A stretch of DNA of 64,000 nt from Telopea speciosissima (taxonomy: Eukaryota; Streptophyta; Magnoliopsida; Proteales; Proteaceae): positions 51,751,878-51,815,877 of the forward strand of contig NC_057926.1 in assembly GCF_018873765.1 (NCBI RefSeq), read 5' to 3'. The position numbers and the translations under genes are program-made. This document shows positions 8,848 through 19,117 of this stretch, one piece after another. How positions within the stretch are numbered: the first letter of the stretch is position 1; each line of letters begins with the position of its first letter. The notes beneath the pieces are model-generated. The model worked only from the letters and a program-made list of their open reading frames with translations. It searched no databases and was not told the DNA's origin.

Positions 8848-11661
8848 ATGGCTGAGGGCGCTATCATATCTGTTGCCAAGAAACTAGGTGTGATAATAGT
8901 AGAAGAATACAATTTTCTGCAAGGGGTGGAAATGCAGGTTGTGTCTCTTCGTGATGAACTCGAATGGATGAGTTCTTTTCTAAGGGATGCTGCAGTGCAA
9001 CGTAGTAAGTACGAGAGAGTGGATGTATGGGTGAGACAGATCAGAGACCTTGCTTATGATGCTGAGGATGCCCTTGACATCTTCATCTATAAGGTAAAGC
9101 AACTACAGAAAAGAAACATAAGAGGGCTTATCAGTTATCCTGGTCGACTAATTACTCTTCACAAGTTTGGGAACAAGATTGACATCATCAACACAAGGGT
9201 AGAAAAGATTGCAACTTACAAATCAAAGTATGCCATTGATAAGCTAGAGGATCAGGAGTCTTTGGGCAAAGATGTGGTATTGAGTACTCAGAGGAATATG
9301 AGAGCCCTTGATGTGGAGGAACACGATATCGTTGGCTTCAAAAGGCAATCAAAAACTGTGGCAGAAATGTTAATGAAACATGATCAAGGAGATTTGTCAC
9401 AAGTACCTCATGTTGTTTCAATAGTTGGGATGCCTGGCGCAGGTAAGTCCACCCTTGCTCACAAGGTTTACAATGATGTAAACAGTAAATTTGATTCTTC
9501 TGCGTGGATATATGTCTCCCAAGAATTTAAATCAGAAACTGATCTCTTGCAAAACATCAAGATACAAAATCCTGACAAGGAAGATATGGGGAAATTATTA
9601 ATAGTATTTGATGATGTATGGAGAATAAAAGATTGGGATGCATTATACCATGGTGTCCTAAGAAAAATCAAGAGCACAGAGAGCAGAGTACTAGTTACTT
9701 CTCGCTTTTCTGAGGTAGCCCAACATGCCAACTCTTGTAAAGATAAAGATCCCTACAACATAGGATTATTGGAAAAAGAGGACAGTTTAAAGCTCTTGGA
9801 AAAGAAGGTTTTCCCCAACAAAAGTCTCCCTGATGACCTTAAGTTAGTAGCAGAGAAAATTGTGGTCAAGTGTGCAGGTTTACCACTTGCAATTGTTGTA
9901 TTGGGTGGTCTCTTGTCAACAAAGCAGAAGACAATTGATGTGTGGAACAAAGTAGCGCATAGTGCGAGGTGGCAGCTACTTCAAGGTTCTACCGAATGCT
10001 TGGACGTATTAGCTTTGAGTTATGACAATCTACCTAATTTCTTGAAACCTTGTTTTCTCTATTTGGGTCTTTTCCCAAAAGAAGGTTCGATCAAGGGATT
10101 CACAGAAGAGAGAGGAGAAGAAACAATGTGTTCGATTAATTGTGAAATCTTAATCCAATTATGGATTGCCGAGGGTTTCATACAAGAGAGAGGTGAAGAA
10201 AAAATGGAGGATGTTGCTGAGGACTACCTGGAAGAGTTAATTCAAAGGAACATGATCCAAGTGGGATACAGGAGATTCAGTGGAAGACTTGTAACATGTC
10301 GAATCCATGATCTTTTACGAGAGTTTGCAATCTCAAAAGGACGACAAGACAACTTTCTTGACGTTTTGGGGAATAAAGGTTCGGCAACGACCCAAACTAT
10401 GTCACGTCGACTCGCTATTTATTCAACTACTAGTGATTATCGGGAATATAAAGGATCTGAATTTCCAGAAAGCTCATCTTTAAATCCTCGAACGATTATG
10501 TGCTTCAATGACTTGAGCAATGTAAGATTAGAGCACAACTCTTTCTACAAAAACTTGAAACTTCTTAGAGTGTTGGACCTACGAGGAGTAACGGATCTCC
10601 AGAGCTTACCAGATGAAATTGGGAAACTTGTCCTCCTTAAGTACTTGAATCTACATGGAACTAAGACAGAAAGGCTTCCATCCTCAATACGCAATCTCCG
10701 AAATTTGCAAACTCTGGATATATCTGCAACTCAAATCAATAGCATACCTTGGTCAGTATGGAAATTGGCAGAGCTAAGACATTTTTATGCTAATCCTTAT
10801 TCTGATGAAGATGATTCTACTACATCTGATAGTACTAGCACTATTGGATTTTCTTGTAAATTTCGCTGCTGCAAGATTATTCATAGTGGTGGTTCTCCTC
10901 CGCAAATTGGAGGACTAAAGAACCTTTGGACACTATCTGCTAGAGGAGACAATTGGATATGTGATGATTTTTCTCAGTTGACAAATCTCAGAAAGCTACA
11001 GATAACTGGAGTGAATATGGACAGTTATGGAGAAGTATTATCGAAATCAATTCTCAACTTTACATACCTTAGGGAGTTGGATATTGATTGGAACGAAGGC
11101 AAGCTACAGTTTCCAGATTCACTTTCACACCATGTTCACCTCTACAAAATGAAATTGTCAGGAGTGATGGAAGAGCATCTACCAACTGATTCTAATGTTT
11201 TCCCACCAAATCTTACTGAATTAGAGTTGATTCATACAGATCTAAAGCAGGAAGGTGACTCGATGAAAACCCTATCAGCATTGAAAAACCTAAAGTTCCT
11301 CAATCTCCGTCTTAGATCTTTCTTGGGAAATCGCATGGTTTTTCCTGCAAAGGGGTTTCCTAATCTTATACGCTTGGATCTTGCATATTTAAAAGACATA
11401 GAAACATGGGAGGTGGGGGAAGGGTCATTGCCCAAGCTCAAGGTTCTAAATCTCGTCCGTTTAAAAAGCCTAAGGGCTTTACCGGATGGATTGCGACAAG
11501 TCACCACTATCCAGAAGCTTGATTTACTTCTCATGCAACAGGAATTTGAAGCAAGGGTTGCAAGAGATAATGGAGATGATTGGGATAAGATCAAACATAT
11601 TCCGACAATTATGTTTAGATCAGGCGTTTCCAAACTGCCGGATCACCGTTTTGTGATGTGA
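8848..11661 (+). CDS. CC-NB-ARC-LRR disease resistance protein (RPP13/RPM1-like CNL)
   Basis: An intracellular immune receptor of 937 aa in a single exon. The start MAEGAIISVAKKLG matches the usual N-terminus of Rx-type coiled coils. The CC domain covers about residues 1-150, with an EDVID-like DAEDALDIF. The NB-ARC has a P-loop GMPGAGKST (194-202), RNBS-A ending WIYVSQ (220-225), kinase 2 LLIVFDDVW (250-258), RNBS-B RVLVTSR (280-286), GLPLA (344-348) and an MHD-type RIHDLLR (485-491) with I in place of M. LRRs run from about 560 to the end, for example LKLLRVLDLRG. The tail WDKIKHIPTIMF is typical of the family. The nucleotide-binding Lys and kinase-2 Asp residues are intact. Two oddities are a short RNBS-A to kinase-2 spacer and a 15-residue insertion near 416-430. 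It lies in the same orientation as the NLR fragment at 1-952 but belongs to a different CNL subgroup. Confidence 0.95.
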   Translation: MAEGAIISVAKKLGVIIVEEYNFLQGVEMQVVSLRDELEWMSSFLRDAAVQRSKYERVDVWVRQIRDLAYDAEDALDIFIYKVKQLQKRNIRGLISYPGRLITLHKFGNKIDIINTRVEKIATYKSKYAIDKLEDQESLGKDVVLSTQRNMRALDVEEHDIVGFKRQSKTVAEMLMKHDQGDLSQVPHVVSIVGMPGAGKSTLAHKVYNDVNSKFDSSAWIYVSQEFKSETDLLQNIKIQNPDKEDMGKLLIVFDDVWRIKDWDALYHGVLRKIKSTESRVLVTSRFSEVAQHANSCKDKDPYNIGLLEKEDSLKLLEKKVFPNKSLPDDLKLVAEKIVVKCAGLPLAIVVLGGLLSTKQKTIDVWNKVAHSARWQLLQGSTECLDVLALSYDNLPNFLKPCFLYLGLFPKEGSIKGFTEERGEETMCSINCEILIQLWIAEGFIQERGEEKMEDVAEDYLEELIQRNMIQVGYRRFSGRLVTCRIHDLLREFAISKGRQDNFLDVLGNKGSATTQTMSRRLAIYSTTSDYREYKGSEFPESSSLNPRTIMCFNDLSNVRLEHNSFYKNLKLLRVLDLRGVTDLQSLPDEIGKLVLLKYLNLHGTKTERLPSSIRNLRNLQTLDISATQINSIPWSVWKLAELRHFYANPYSDEDDSTTSDSTSTIGFSCKFRCCKIIHSGGSPPQIGGLKNLWTLSARGDNWICDDFSQLTNLRKLQITGVNMDSYGEVLSKSILNFTYLRELDIDWNEGKLQFPDSLSHHVHLYKMKLSGVMEEHLPTDSNVFPPNLTELELIHTDLKQEGDSMKTLSALKNLKFLNLRLRSFLGNRMVFPAKGFPNLIRLDLAYLKDIETWEVGEGSLPKLKVLNLVRLKSLRALPDGLRQVTTIQKLDLLLMQQEFEARVARDNGDDWDKIKHIPTIMFRSGVSKLPDHRFVM

Positions 11662-14560
11662 AGACATACCGTAGTAAGAATTTAAGGTGGCTCTAAAGTC
11701 AAGCCCGCCCGGTGAGTTCTTCAACTTTATTTCCCTTTTCCCGACCCCCTCGTTCAACTTTTCATTTTCAATTTCTCTTCATTATTGTAGGAAAAACCCC
11801 TCTTTTCTGATAAAACAGGTGAGCAATCTATGTATAGATGATTTCTAGAGGTTCTAGCTCTTTGTTTTATTATTTCAACGAACAAGATAAATTGTAGAAC
11901 CATAATCAATGCATACCTCTGAAAATGGACAAAGCTCTACATTTATTCCTTCTGGTTTTTTTAAATTTAGAAAGGCCAGTAACATAGCTTTGTCTTAATG
12001 CAGGATATCTTTGAAGTGCCAAAATAAAATCCAGCTTCTTTATGATCAGGAAAATGTTTTGGGAGTATTGGAAGTTCATTTCTTTGACTGCCCCTCTTCT
12101 CTTTGCCAGTGGATGGTTGTGTTGTTGGAACAGAGTCTTTTGAACGTTTAAAATAAGTTCCACTTGTCATTCAGACATCTTGGATTGTCATTCTCTCTCA
12201 CTCTTCATGGTGTGCATTTGTTGCCTATGTGTGCGTATATGTATGTATGTATGTATGTATGACCAGTACAAGAAATCAAGGTTTTAGTGGTGGTAAGGTG
12301 AAAAACTACAAAAGATCAATATGATAGGTCAGATAACTAAGAACCATCTGGAGAAGCCAGGTTTCTGACGTGGCAGGTGAGCAACCCATTGCAATATTGA
12401 AGAGAAATAATTTGCTGTTACAACTTTTTAAATTTTTAATTGATTACTGTAATTTTTTTTTTCAACTTATTATGGTAAGTTTGTTCACATGGACAAGTTA
12501 GGAATTGATTGTAAAGATGCATGCAATATCACTGTAGGAATGAATCAAGGGAACAATCACTTAGGAGATTGAGTAGCACATGGAATGTCTTGGATTCGAG
12601 ACTTCATCCAATTCATATATATTTTAACCAAGTTAAAAGATCAAACAATATAAATCTTTGGAAAATGGGGTTAATCTGGATTACTTGAGTCAGATTTTTT
12701 TCCAATTGGGATCCAGGTGGCACTGCCTCGGTCGCCTTGCGTCCAGGTCCCCTCCAACGCCTTGGTTTGCCTAGATGCCGTGACAACTATGCAGCATAGA
12801 GAATGCATTTACAACAATGGCTCTGAGACACAACAGTTTAGAATTTAGACTGTGAATCACTATATCACTAAGGAGTGTAAGCTCTAGAAAATTATGCTGA
12901 AGCAACTTATCCATCAGTTTTAAGTGGTTCACTGATCTCTAGGAGCTCATTGCAGAGCCCAGTGAAGACAATTGAAGCTGTTCCTACGGGTATGAACTTC
13001 ACAAGAGCTGTTGGTACCAAGTCTTCTTCCTCTAGTGTTGGTGTTCCATCTCCAGGAAACCGTGGATCACCCGCGGCTTAATCATTACTGGATGCAAAAG
13101 CTCAAATTCCAAACTGGGTTTGTTCAGTACTGAGCTGACAAACTAAGAAGAAGAAGAGGAACAGGAAGAAAAAAAGTTCAAGACCATCTGAGCATGCACA
13201 GATCAGCACTGTTAAAGAAAGGGGAAAAGGACCAATAGAATCTTCTACTCCCCATTCAAGTAAGATTGCCAACCAAGGAATAATGCCCCAGTCTAGAGTC
13301 TAGACTGAGTGCCAACAAATAGAAGAGTTTTGGGAGGGGGAAGGGGAAAGGTTTATCAAAGAGTAGAAAATCTAATGCCACTTTCATTGCCTACTTCCAA
13401 GAGAGGAGAGTACAAATACAGATTAGGAGGAGGAAAATAAAGAAATAATACGGTGATTAGCCCAATAAGACATGTATACAAGGTACTTGCCAAAGTTTAT
13501 CTAAAACAGAAACTATAATGCCACGTTCATTGCTACTCCCAAAGAGAGGAGACTACGACCCATTAACTAAAGGGGAGGGGGAAAAGAAAAAAGAATTCTA
13601 CAGCAATTAGCCCAATGAGACGTGTATACAAGCTAATTGCCAAATTTTTGCATCCAAATTAGTTGGGACCAGCTTCTCTACCCGTCAAGGTGAATTTATG
13701 CAAGACAGACAAATCCTCAATGGGTAAAGGCAATTTCAGAAAAAGGAATTGATGTATTCCTATGAGTACGCCATTGGTTCTTATAAATAACTCTCCGGAT
13801 TGCAGATTTAGAAGTCCTAGAGGCATCAGTTAAGTCAACCTGTTCTTCCCTTTCCTATTCATTATAGTAGCAGAAGCATAGCACACATTACCAAAGAGTA
13901 AAGGAATCAGTACTTGATCAATTGTTGGTGAGAAAGGATGCCATAATAAAGGTCCATATCCTGGTGCAAGTAACTTTTGCAGGGTATGGGAGGGGTGAAA
14001 CAGAATTGGCCCTAAACTATGGCACTTTTTAAAGAAAATGTCCACCATTAGACTTGAACCAACATCTTCAAGCTGGCAGCCTAATGGATGGAATAATCAT
14101 AAGTTCATAACGTCGAATAATTGCATCTTCTCCTACAAGGTTAGTACTGAGAAACTTAGATATTTGAGGGGCCCCATTCTATGAGTTGATCTGACCTCTA
14201 GCTGACAGATCAATCTCAACAAGAGTGAAGCATTTAGCATGGGCAACACAACAGTGTCTAGGGGTGTTTTCTCCTATGCTACTACGCCTGGTAGGGCACT
14301 TTAATACCATTTCTCTCGATCTACTTAGCATAGGGCTGGGTGACAAAACAACTTGAGTAAATCATGATAGGAGTTAAATATATATATTTGATGAATTTCA
14401 ATAGGATTGCTTCCTCATTGGGAATATGGAGTTAAATATTAATAGGGCATAATCAGTTAGTTGATTAAAATATGTTTGCACCCCCAAGGGAGTGGCATAT
14501 TTTGTGCTTAAGCACTTCATAAGGAATCTAGCCTTCATTGAGAATCAAGGATCAAGAACT
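11662..14560. other. NLR 3' UTR, then gene-poor DNA with transposon remnants
   Basis: A likely 3' UTR intron runs 11712-11790 (ggtgagttc ... attattgtag). A (TATG)n run lies at 12238-12260. Around 12950-13080 and 13640-14050 are stretches that look like decayed exonic or retrotransposon coding DNA, but frames are broken and no motif can be named. A pair of related segments at about 13370-13480 and 13510-13640 (aatgccac.ttcattgc, then agcccaat.agac.tgtatacaag) is a diverged direct duplication. Confidence 0.4.
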
Positions 14561-14564
14561 CGGG

Positions 14565-15075
14565 TTTTGATAAGGTTTCAACCTGGCTGAAACTGAGTTT
14601 TGGTCGAAACCAACCGAAACCTGGTACTTTTTTCCATTGATGGGGAAACCTTGCTTTCGGTGCCAAAAATGCTTTTTTAGGTCTGACTTTTTTGCAGATA
14701 GTCTAATTTTGACATTTTAAACACAATCCATGAATTATTAATCACTCAAAATGGTACTTGTGGTTATTGACCCAAGTTTACCAATGTATGCGCTGATCAT
14801 GGAACTAAATCTCGGTTGAAACTCGAAACCATGAGTTTCAACTGAGATATCTCGGTTTCGTGGCTTTCCGAGACGAAACCATTGGGTATTTTAAAAAATG
14901 CACTGTTTCAACCTGGTTTCGCATATTTCGACCACGTCTCGATCGAAACAGTAGTTTTGTTTTGAAACTAGGCTTATATATTCACTTGTCTCAACCGAGA
15001 CTTGGATATTTCGACCAAAACTCGACAGAAACTCCTCTGTCTCGGTGGTTTCGACTGGAACCACTACTCCTACAG
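14565..15075. repeat. Degenerate array of TTTCGACCGAAACC-like motifs
   Basis: Many variants of cgaaacc, ggtttcga, tctcggtt and ctcgaaac occur on both strands in about 500 bp, for example tttggtcgaaaccaaccgaa and gagatatctcggtttcg. The pattern is short, inverted and irregular and does not encode a protein. Similar gattcga-rich stretches occur at 47.96-48.25, 58.96-59.04 and 59.76-59.88 kb, so it is probably part of a dispersed nonautonomous element family. Confidence 0.6.
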
Positions 15076-16013
15076 ACATTGTAGTTCTACCCCTAGAAAT
15101 TTTAGCTCTTTCAATCTGAATCAAATCACCTCTCTGTACTAGAGCATTCAAAGGCTTCCGTTCCACATTTCTATGACACCTCAAACCACTTTCTCACAAC
15201 TTATCATGTATCAGAGCTACTCCTAAACCTTGTCCAATTGTTTACACAGTTATAGCTGCTAGTATGGTTGGATACCCTGTTAGCTTACACCTTGTTATTT
15301 AGCCATTGTAAATGGGTATACGGTTTCTCCTTATGATATAAATATGTTTATTACAATAACTAATAAATAAGCATTCCACGAAAAGCATCCCCTGCCCCAA
15401 CCTTTAAGCCCCTTAAGGCTGGACAGAGAAAGTTCTGACTACTAAGCATTTTAACCCCCTAGTGCCTCCACCTAGTGTTTCTCCTCCTCTTTCTTCTTCT
15501 CCCCCCCCCCCTTGTACAAGTAGATGGTAAAATGCTTGTGAGTCATTATGAGAACTGAACTGACAACATCTTGCAGTCGGATAAATTCCGCAACACCCAT
15601 GACCCTCTATCAAAATGCTAGGGTAAACCATGCAATACAAAATTGAGATTACCATGCCCTTTGAAGAGATTTTAACACATCTGCCTTTTCCTTTGGAAAA
15701 ATCAGTTAAATTATATTCCTTTTCCCTTCTAATTGAAACATAAAATTAATAGCTCCTAGCATAGTGACAGCTATTGTTGCATAAAAGTCTGAAACAAAGT
15801 TGCAGAACACAGGTCAAGTGCTTTTGTTCAAAATTGCACCAAAAAGCCCCTACATCAATTAATTCACTTTTAACTTTTCCTTTCTAATTAAGAACAAAAT
15901 TTAATGATCGATAATCCACATTGCTGACTGAAACAAAGTAACAGAACAGAGTTCAAATGACATTGCTGAAACTGCACCAGCAAGACCCTCATTCATGACA
16001 TTGGTTTCTAGAC
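15076..16013. other. Intergenic DNA, no gene seen
   Basis: AT-rich sequence with a C-run at 15500-15510. Two related segments (15770-15850 and 15925-16000, sharing ctgaaacaaagt.acagaaca) suggest an old local duplication. Confidence 0.4.
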
Positions 16014-16016
16014 TAA

Positions 16017-16485
16017 GGCCCTGTTTGTTTGGATCTGAACTTCAGCAAAATTAAAACAAAAACCAAATGAAATTTTTTGTAATGATTACCAAGAATTGTA
16101 TTACAAACTCAAAAACATACTCAATATGCTAACCAAATTATATTTCACATTTCAATCACAATAGAATGTTCACGTCCTACATTATATATGTTGCAGGTCC
16201 CACATGTTTTTGTGTCACTTTGCATCAACTCTACTTCCAACAAAGCATCCCAATGAAAGTTTCTTTTATAACTTATTCCTCATTTCATTTTACTTCACTT
16301 TACCACTGAAAATTATGTCTTACCACACTCTACTTCAATTCACTTCAAACCAAACAGGGCCTACAGATTAGAAATACATTATCCCAATGAAAATTTGTTT
16401 TGATATTTCTTTCTCGTTGCATGTTATTCCACTTTACCCCTGAAATTTTTATTTTACTTCACTTTACTTCCAACCAAACAGTGCC
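16017..16485. mobile_element. Tourist-like (PIF/Harbinger) MITE with duplicated 3' end
   Basis: The left end GGCCCTGTTTGTTTGG and the right end CCAACCAAACAGTGCC are inverted copies, each flanked by TAA (16014-16016 and 16486-16488), the 3-bp target site of PIF/Harbinger elements. A second right end, CAAACAGGGCC, lies inside at 16351-16361. The sequence before it (from about 16245) is repeated before the outer end (16380-16485), so the terminal part of about 110-120 bp is present twice in tandem. Noncoding. Confidence 0.75.
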
Positions 16486-16488
16486 TAA

Positions 16489-17340
16489 AGTTTAGATTTT
16501 GTACCTTTTTTGCAAAGGCTAACTTATTAAAAAGAAAATCCTAATGGTACAAAGCAAAGTAGATTGAGAACCAGTCCTTCTTCCACATCTATTAATATGG
16601 CAGTCCAACATGTTTTGTATCTTTTACAATAGTTATAAAATCTAGGCTATTTGAGTTTAAATCTAAATGAAACAGTCTTGATGGAGCAAAAAACGAACAT
16701 TTTCTTGGAAGTAGATGAAGACCACTAACCGCATAAAGTGCAGTAGTTGGCTCCCATAGGAAAAAGACACCTTGGAGAACTACTTCATCAGGAAACCGGA
16801 TTTAGATAACAGCATTTTTGTACTGCTTCCTTGCAGCTTATGCCTGCTTCTGAATAAGCAGCTGAGATTTAGCAATCTTTTTCTTCCTCATCTCAGCTCT
16901 TCAGCAGAGAGGTTGTAGAAAGACTCTGGCAGACCAATTTGCATTGCTATGCTTTCAGGAATAGAAAAGAAGAATCGAACCTAGAAGTGTACAAACTAAA
17001 TAACTGTCAGAAGTAATCACAGTTACAGATGGACAACTACTCATTGTTAGGATATATATATATATATATATAACTTCTGTATACATGAAACCAAGCAGAT
17101 GATAATCCAAAGAAAAGGCAGTTCTTTATTTGGGGGAAGGGGAGATTAAGAAATATCCATAAAGCAATTTTTACCTACAGAATCTTGAAAATTTGTGCAA
17201 GGACGATGATAATAAAATTAACCAGTAAAAAACAAAAATAGTAGGAGATAAAACTGATAGAATCCAATCTATGCCCAATGAAAAATGCTATTTTTAGTAA
17301 TGGATCTTCTTATTTTAAAAACGTTAAAATGTAAAATACA
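16489..17340. other. Intergenic DNA, no gene seen
   Basis: AT-rich sequence with an (AT)n run at 17050-17071 and no supported coding region. Confidence 0.4.
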
Positions 17341-17359
17341 TATCAGAGTTAGGAGTTAG

Positions 17360-18309
17360 ATGGCAAGTAATTATGAATATGGGATTCCCTCAGTGTGTAT
17401 CGTGACTGGAGTAAAAGGGGGTATAGCACCAAGTGAGCAAAGAATATCTGTAAAAAGCTTATCAGATATCTGTCTATTTTCTTTGGCTCCACGGGAATTT
17501 CTACCTCAGTTGATGCCACAGAAGGTAAGGCTTCCGTCTTTCTTGAGAAGCATAGTACAACTTCTGTCTTCTGTGGTTCCAGTAACAATCAATAAGGACT
17601 CTTTGATTAAAGATATCTGCTCCTTTGAAGGTTCTTCCATAACTGCCCACATCTCCCCACCTTCATCTTGGAGTATAAATCCAACATACTCCAGTAATTC
17701 AACACCTTCTGCCAGTGCACCAACAGCCTCTCTTATCTTTGGATTGCTCATTCGAATTCTTCGGAACTTGGCATTATTCGGTTCTTTAATGATATTCCTC
17801 AAAAGCTTGAGAACAACCTCCACTGACCCTTCTGACGGCCTTCCAGAAACAAAGGCTCCAACACTACCCATCAATTCATTCCTGGCGCCTGCATTGGACA
17901 CATTAGCTTGCGATTCCTCAACAACATAAGCATTTTCAACCTTGTCAATGACTCAGGCCTCGATGTGTACAGACACATCCTTTTCGGACCTGAAAGATTG
18001 ATTGCAACTAGGCACTCGAAAACATTAAGAGAATAGCCATTCTGAGAAAGTTTTCCCGAGGTAATCAAAGATTCAAAAGGATCAAAACCATCTGTTTCTC
18101 TGTGATCGCTGATCGGGATTGAGAGCATTCTGCTTCTGCGAAATTGGCTCGTTCTTCAGCCTCTGGTTTGTATCGGAATTGGTCTGGGGTGTCTGCAGCT
18201 TTGGCTTTGGAATCGATACTGGAGGATTTTGTCTTGAATAGACTATCTGGATTGGGGGAGCAAGAATCGGGTTGGAGGAAACAGAAGAAGAAGAAGAACA
18301 AGAGCCCAC
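17360..18309 (-). pseudogene. PUB-domain protein pseudogene (plant UBX-domain protein PUX2-like)
   Basis: Read right to left, fragments in several frames line up as one protein. First comes a Ser/Pro/Gln-rich N-terminus (NPILAPPIQ..., 18082-18309), then DPFESLITSGKLSQNGYSL with FEC, then SEKDVSVHIEA. The PUB core follows: VEVVLKLLRNIIKEPNNAKF, RRIRMSNPKIREAVGAL and MWAVMEEPSKEQISLIK (17600-17830). Last is LLEPQKTEVVLCFSRKTE in another frame (17480-17588). PUB domains bind the p97/CDC48 C-terminus. Breaks include an in-frame TGA after HIEA, frameshifts around 17590, 17985 and 18090, and loss of the second cysteine of an expected C2H2 finger (FEC then LVAI). Family assignment below PUB-domain level is inference. 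Confidence 0.75.
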
Positions 18310-18434
18310 TACAATCGACAGAAGTATATACTAGACCCAGAGGAACGCCAACTGGATCGAACCACCGTACACCACGTGTCATGTCCCCGATGTAGTATTG
18401 GAGCACTTGTATTGGAAAAAGAAAGCTGCTTGAC

Positions 18435-18630
18435 CAACAACTGCTTAGCTCAGTGGATGAGCCGTGGTGCGCTTTATGTCCATGCTCACCAAGAGGTCTC
18501 GAGTTCGAGTCGCTTGGCTGGTATCTTATCCCCTCCCCGGTTCAATCTCCCCCCCCCCCCTTCTATCAACTCTCATTGGCTCCCACACTGGGTAGGGGCT
18601 ACGCGACCAAGTAGCGCATTCTCTCCCCCT
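18435..18630 (+). mobile_element. tRNA-derived SINE
   Basis: An A box (tagctcagtgg, 18446-18456) and a B box (gagttcgagtcg, 18501-18512) are spaced 45 bases apart, wider than in most tRNA genes, and the acceptor arms do not pair. A C-rich body and a short T-rich tail follow. This fits a tRNA-head SINE better than a tRNA gene. The 3' part (ctacgcgaccaagtagcgca) matches end motifs of MITEs elsewhere in the window, so the right boundary is uncertain. Confidence 0.6.
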
Positions 18631-18669
18631 TTTATATATCTAACTCCAAAACTTTTTGAGAATAAATTA

Positions 18670-19117
18670 GAAGAAAAAAAATTGTAAGTTCTAAATACAC
18701 CTATGGAGGTGTCATTTAAACACTCTCATTTTATGGGAGGGTTGTTTTAGCAAGCCAGGGGGGAGTGTATCAATGAGGTGGGATAAAATGGTATCATACG
18801 AATTAGGGTAGCGAGTTCATTGCATGTGAGGAGGAGAAAGATACTTACTTGGAAGATTTTAAAAAAAAAAAAAAAAAAAAAAAGAGGAGAAAGATGACAA
18901 CGAGGTGCTAGCGTACTTTGCCCCGACGGCTTAGAGAACATTGGCTCCTAATTGGTTCATGTATATTCAATCAAAAAAAAAAAATATTCGTTCATGTATT
19001 CGATTTTATTTAGTCTCAATAATTTGGTTCAATTCCGATTTAAGTATAAATAACTTATTGAGACAAAAAAAAAAAAAAATTTTGAAAAAGAAATTATGAC
19101 CACATGAAGATAGCGTC
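18670..19117. other. Intergenic DNA with poly-A tracts and a dispersed repeat
   Basis: A 22-base A-run at 18860-18881. The segment at 18690-18720 (taaatacacctatggaggtgtcatttaaa) recurs in diverged form at 25848-25877, showing a short dispersed repeat. No gene is seen. Confidence 0.5.

Noticed and set aside
11232..11633. 133-aa minus-strand open frame at the end of the NLR gene
   Set aside because: Shadow of the LRR coding region on the other strand; no independent motif.
17360..17929. Long plus-strand open frame opposite the PUB-domain region
   Set aside because: It is the antisense shadow of the minus-strand pseudogene; its translation is Ser/Leu-rich with no domain, while the minus strand reads as a clear PUB domain.
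18435..18630. Functional tRNA gene
   Set aside because: A and B boxes are present but the acceptor stem does not pair and the box spacing is too wide; a SINE fits better.
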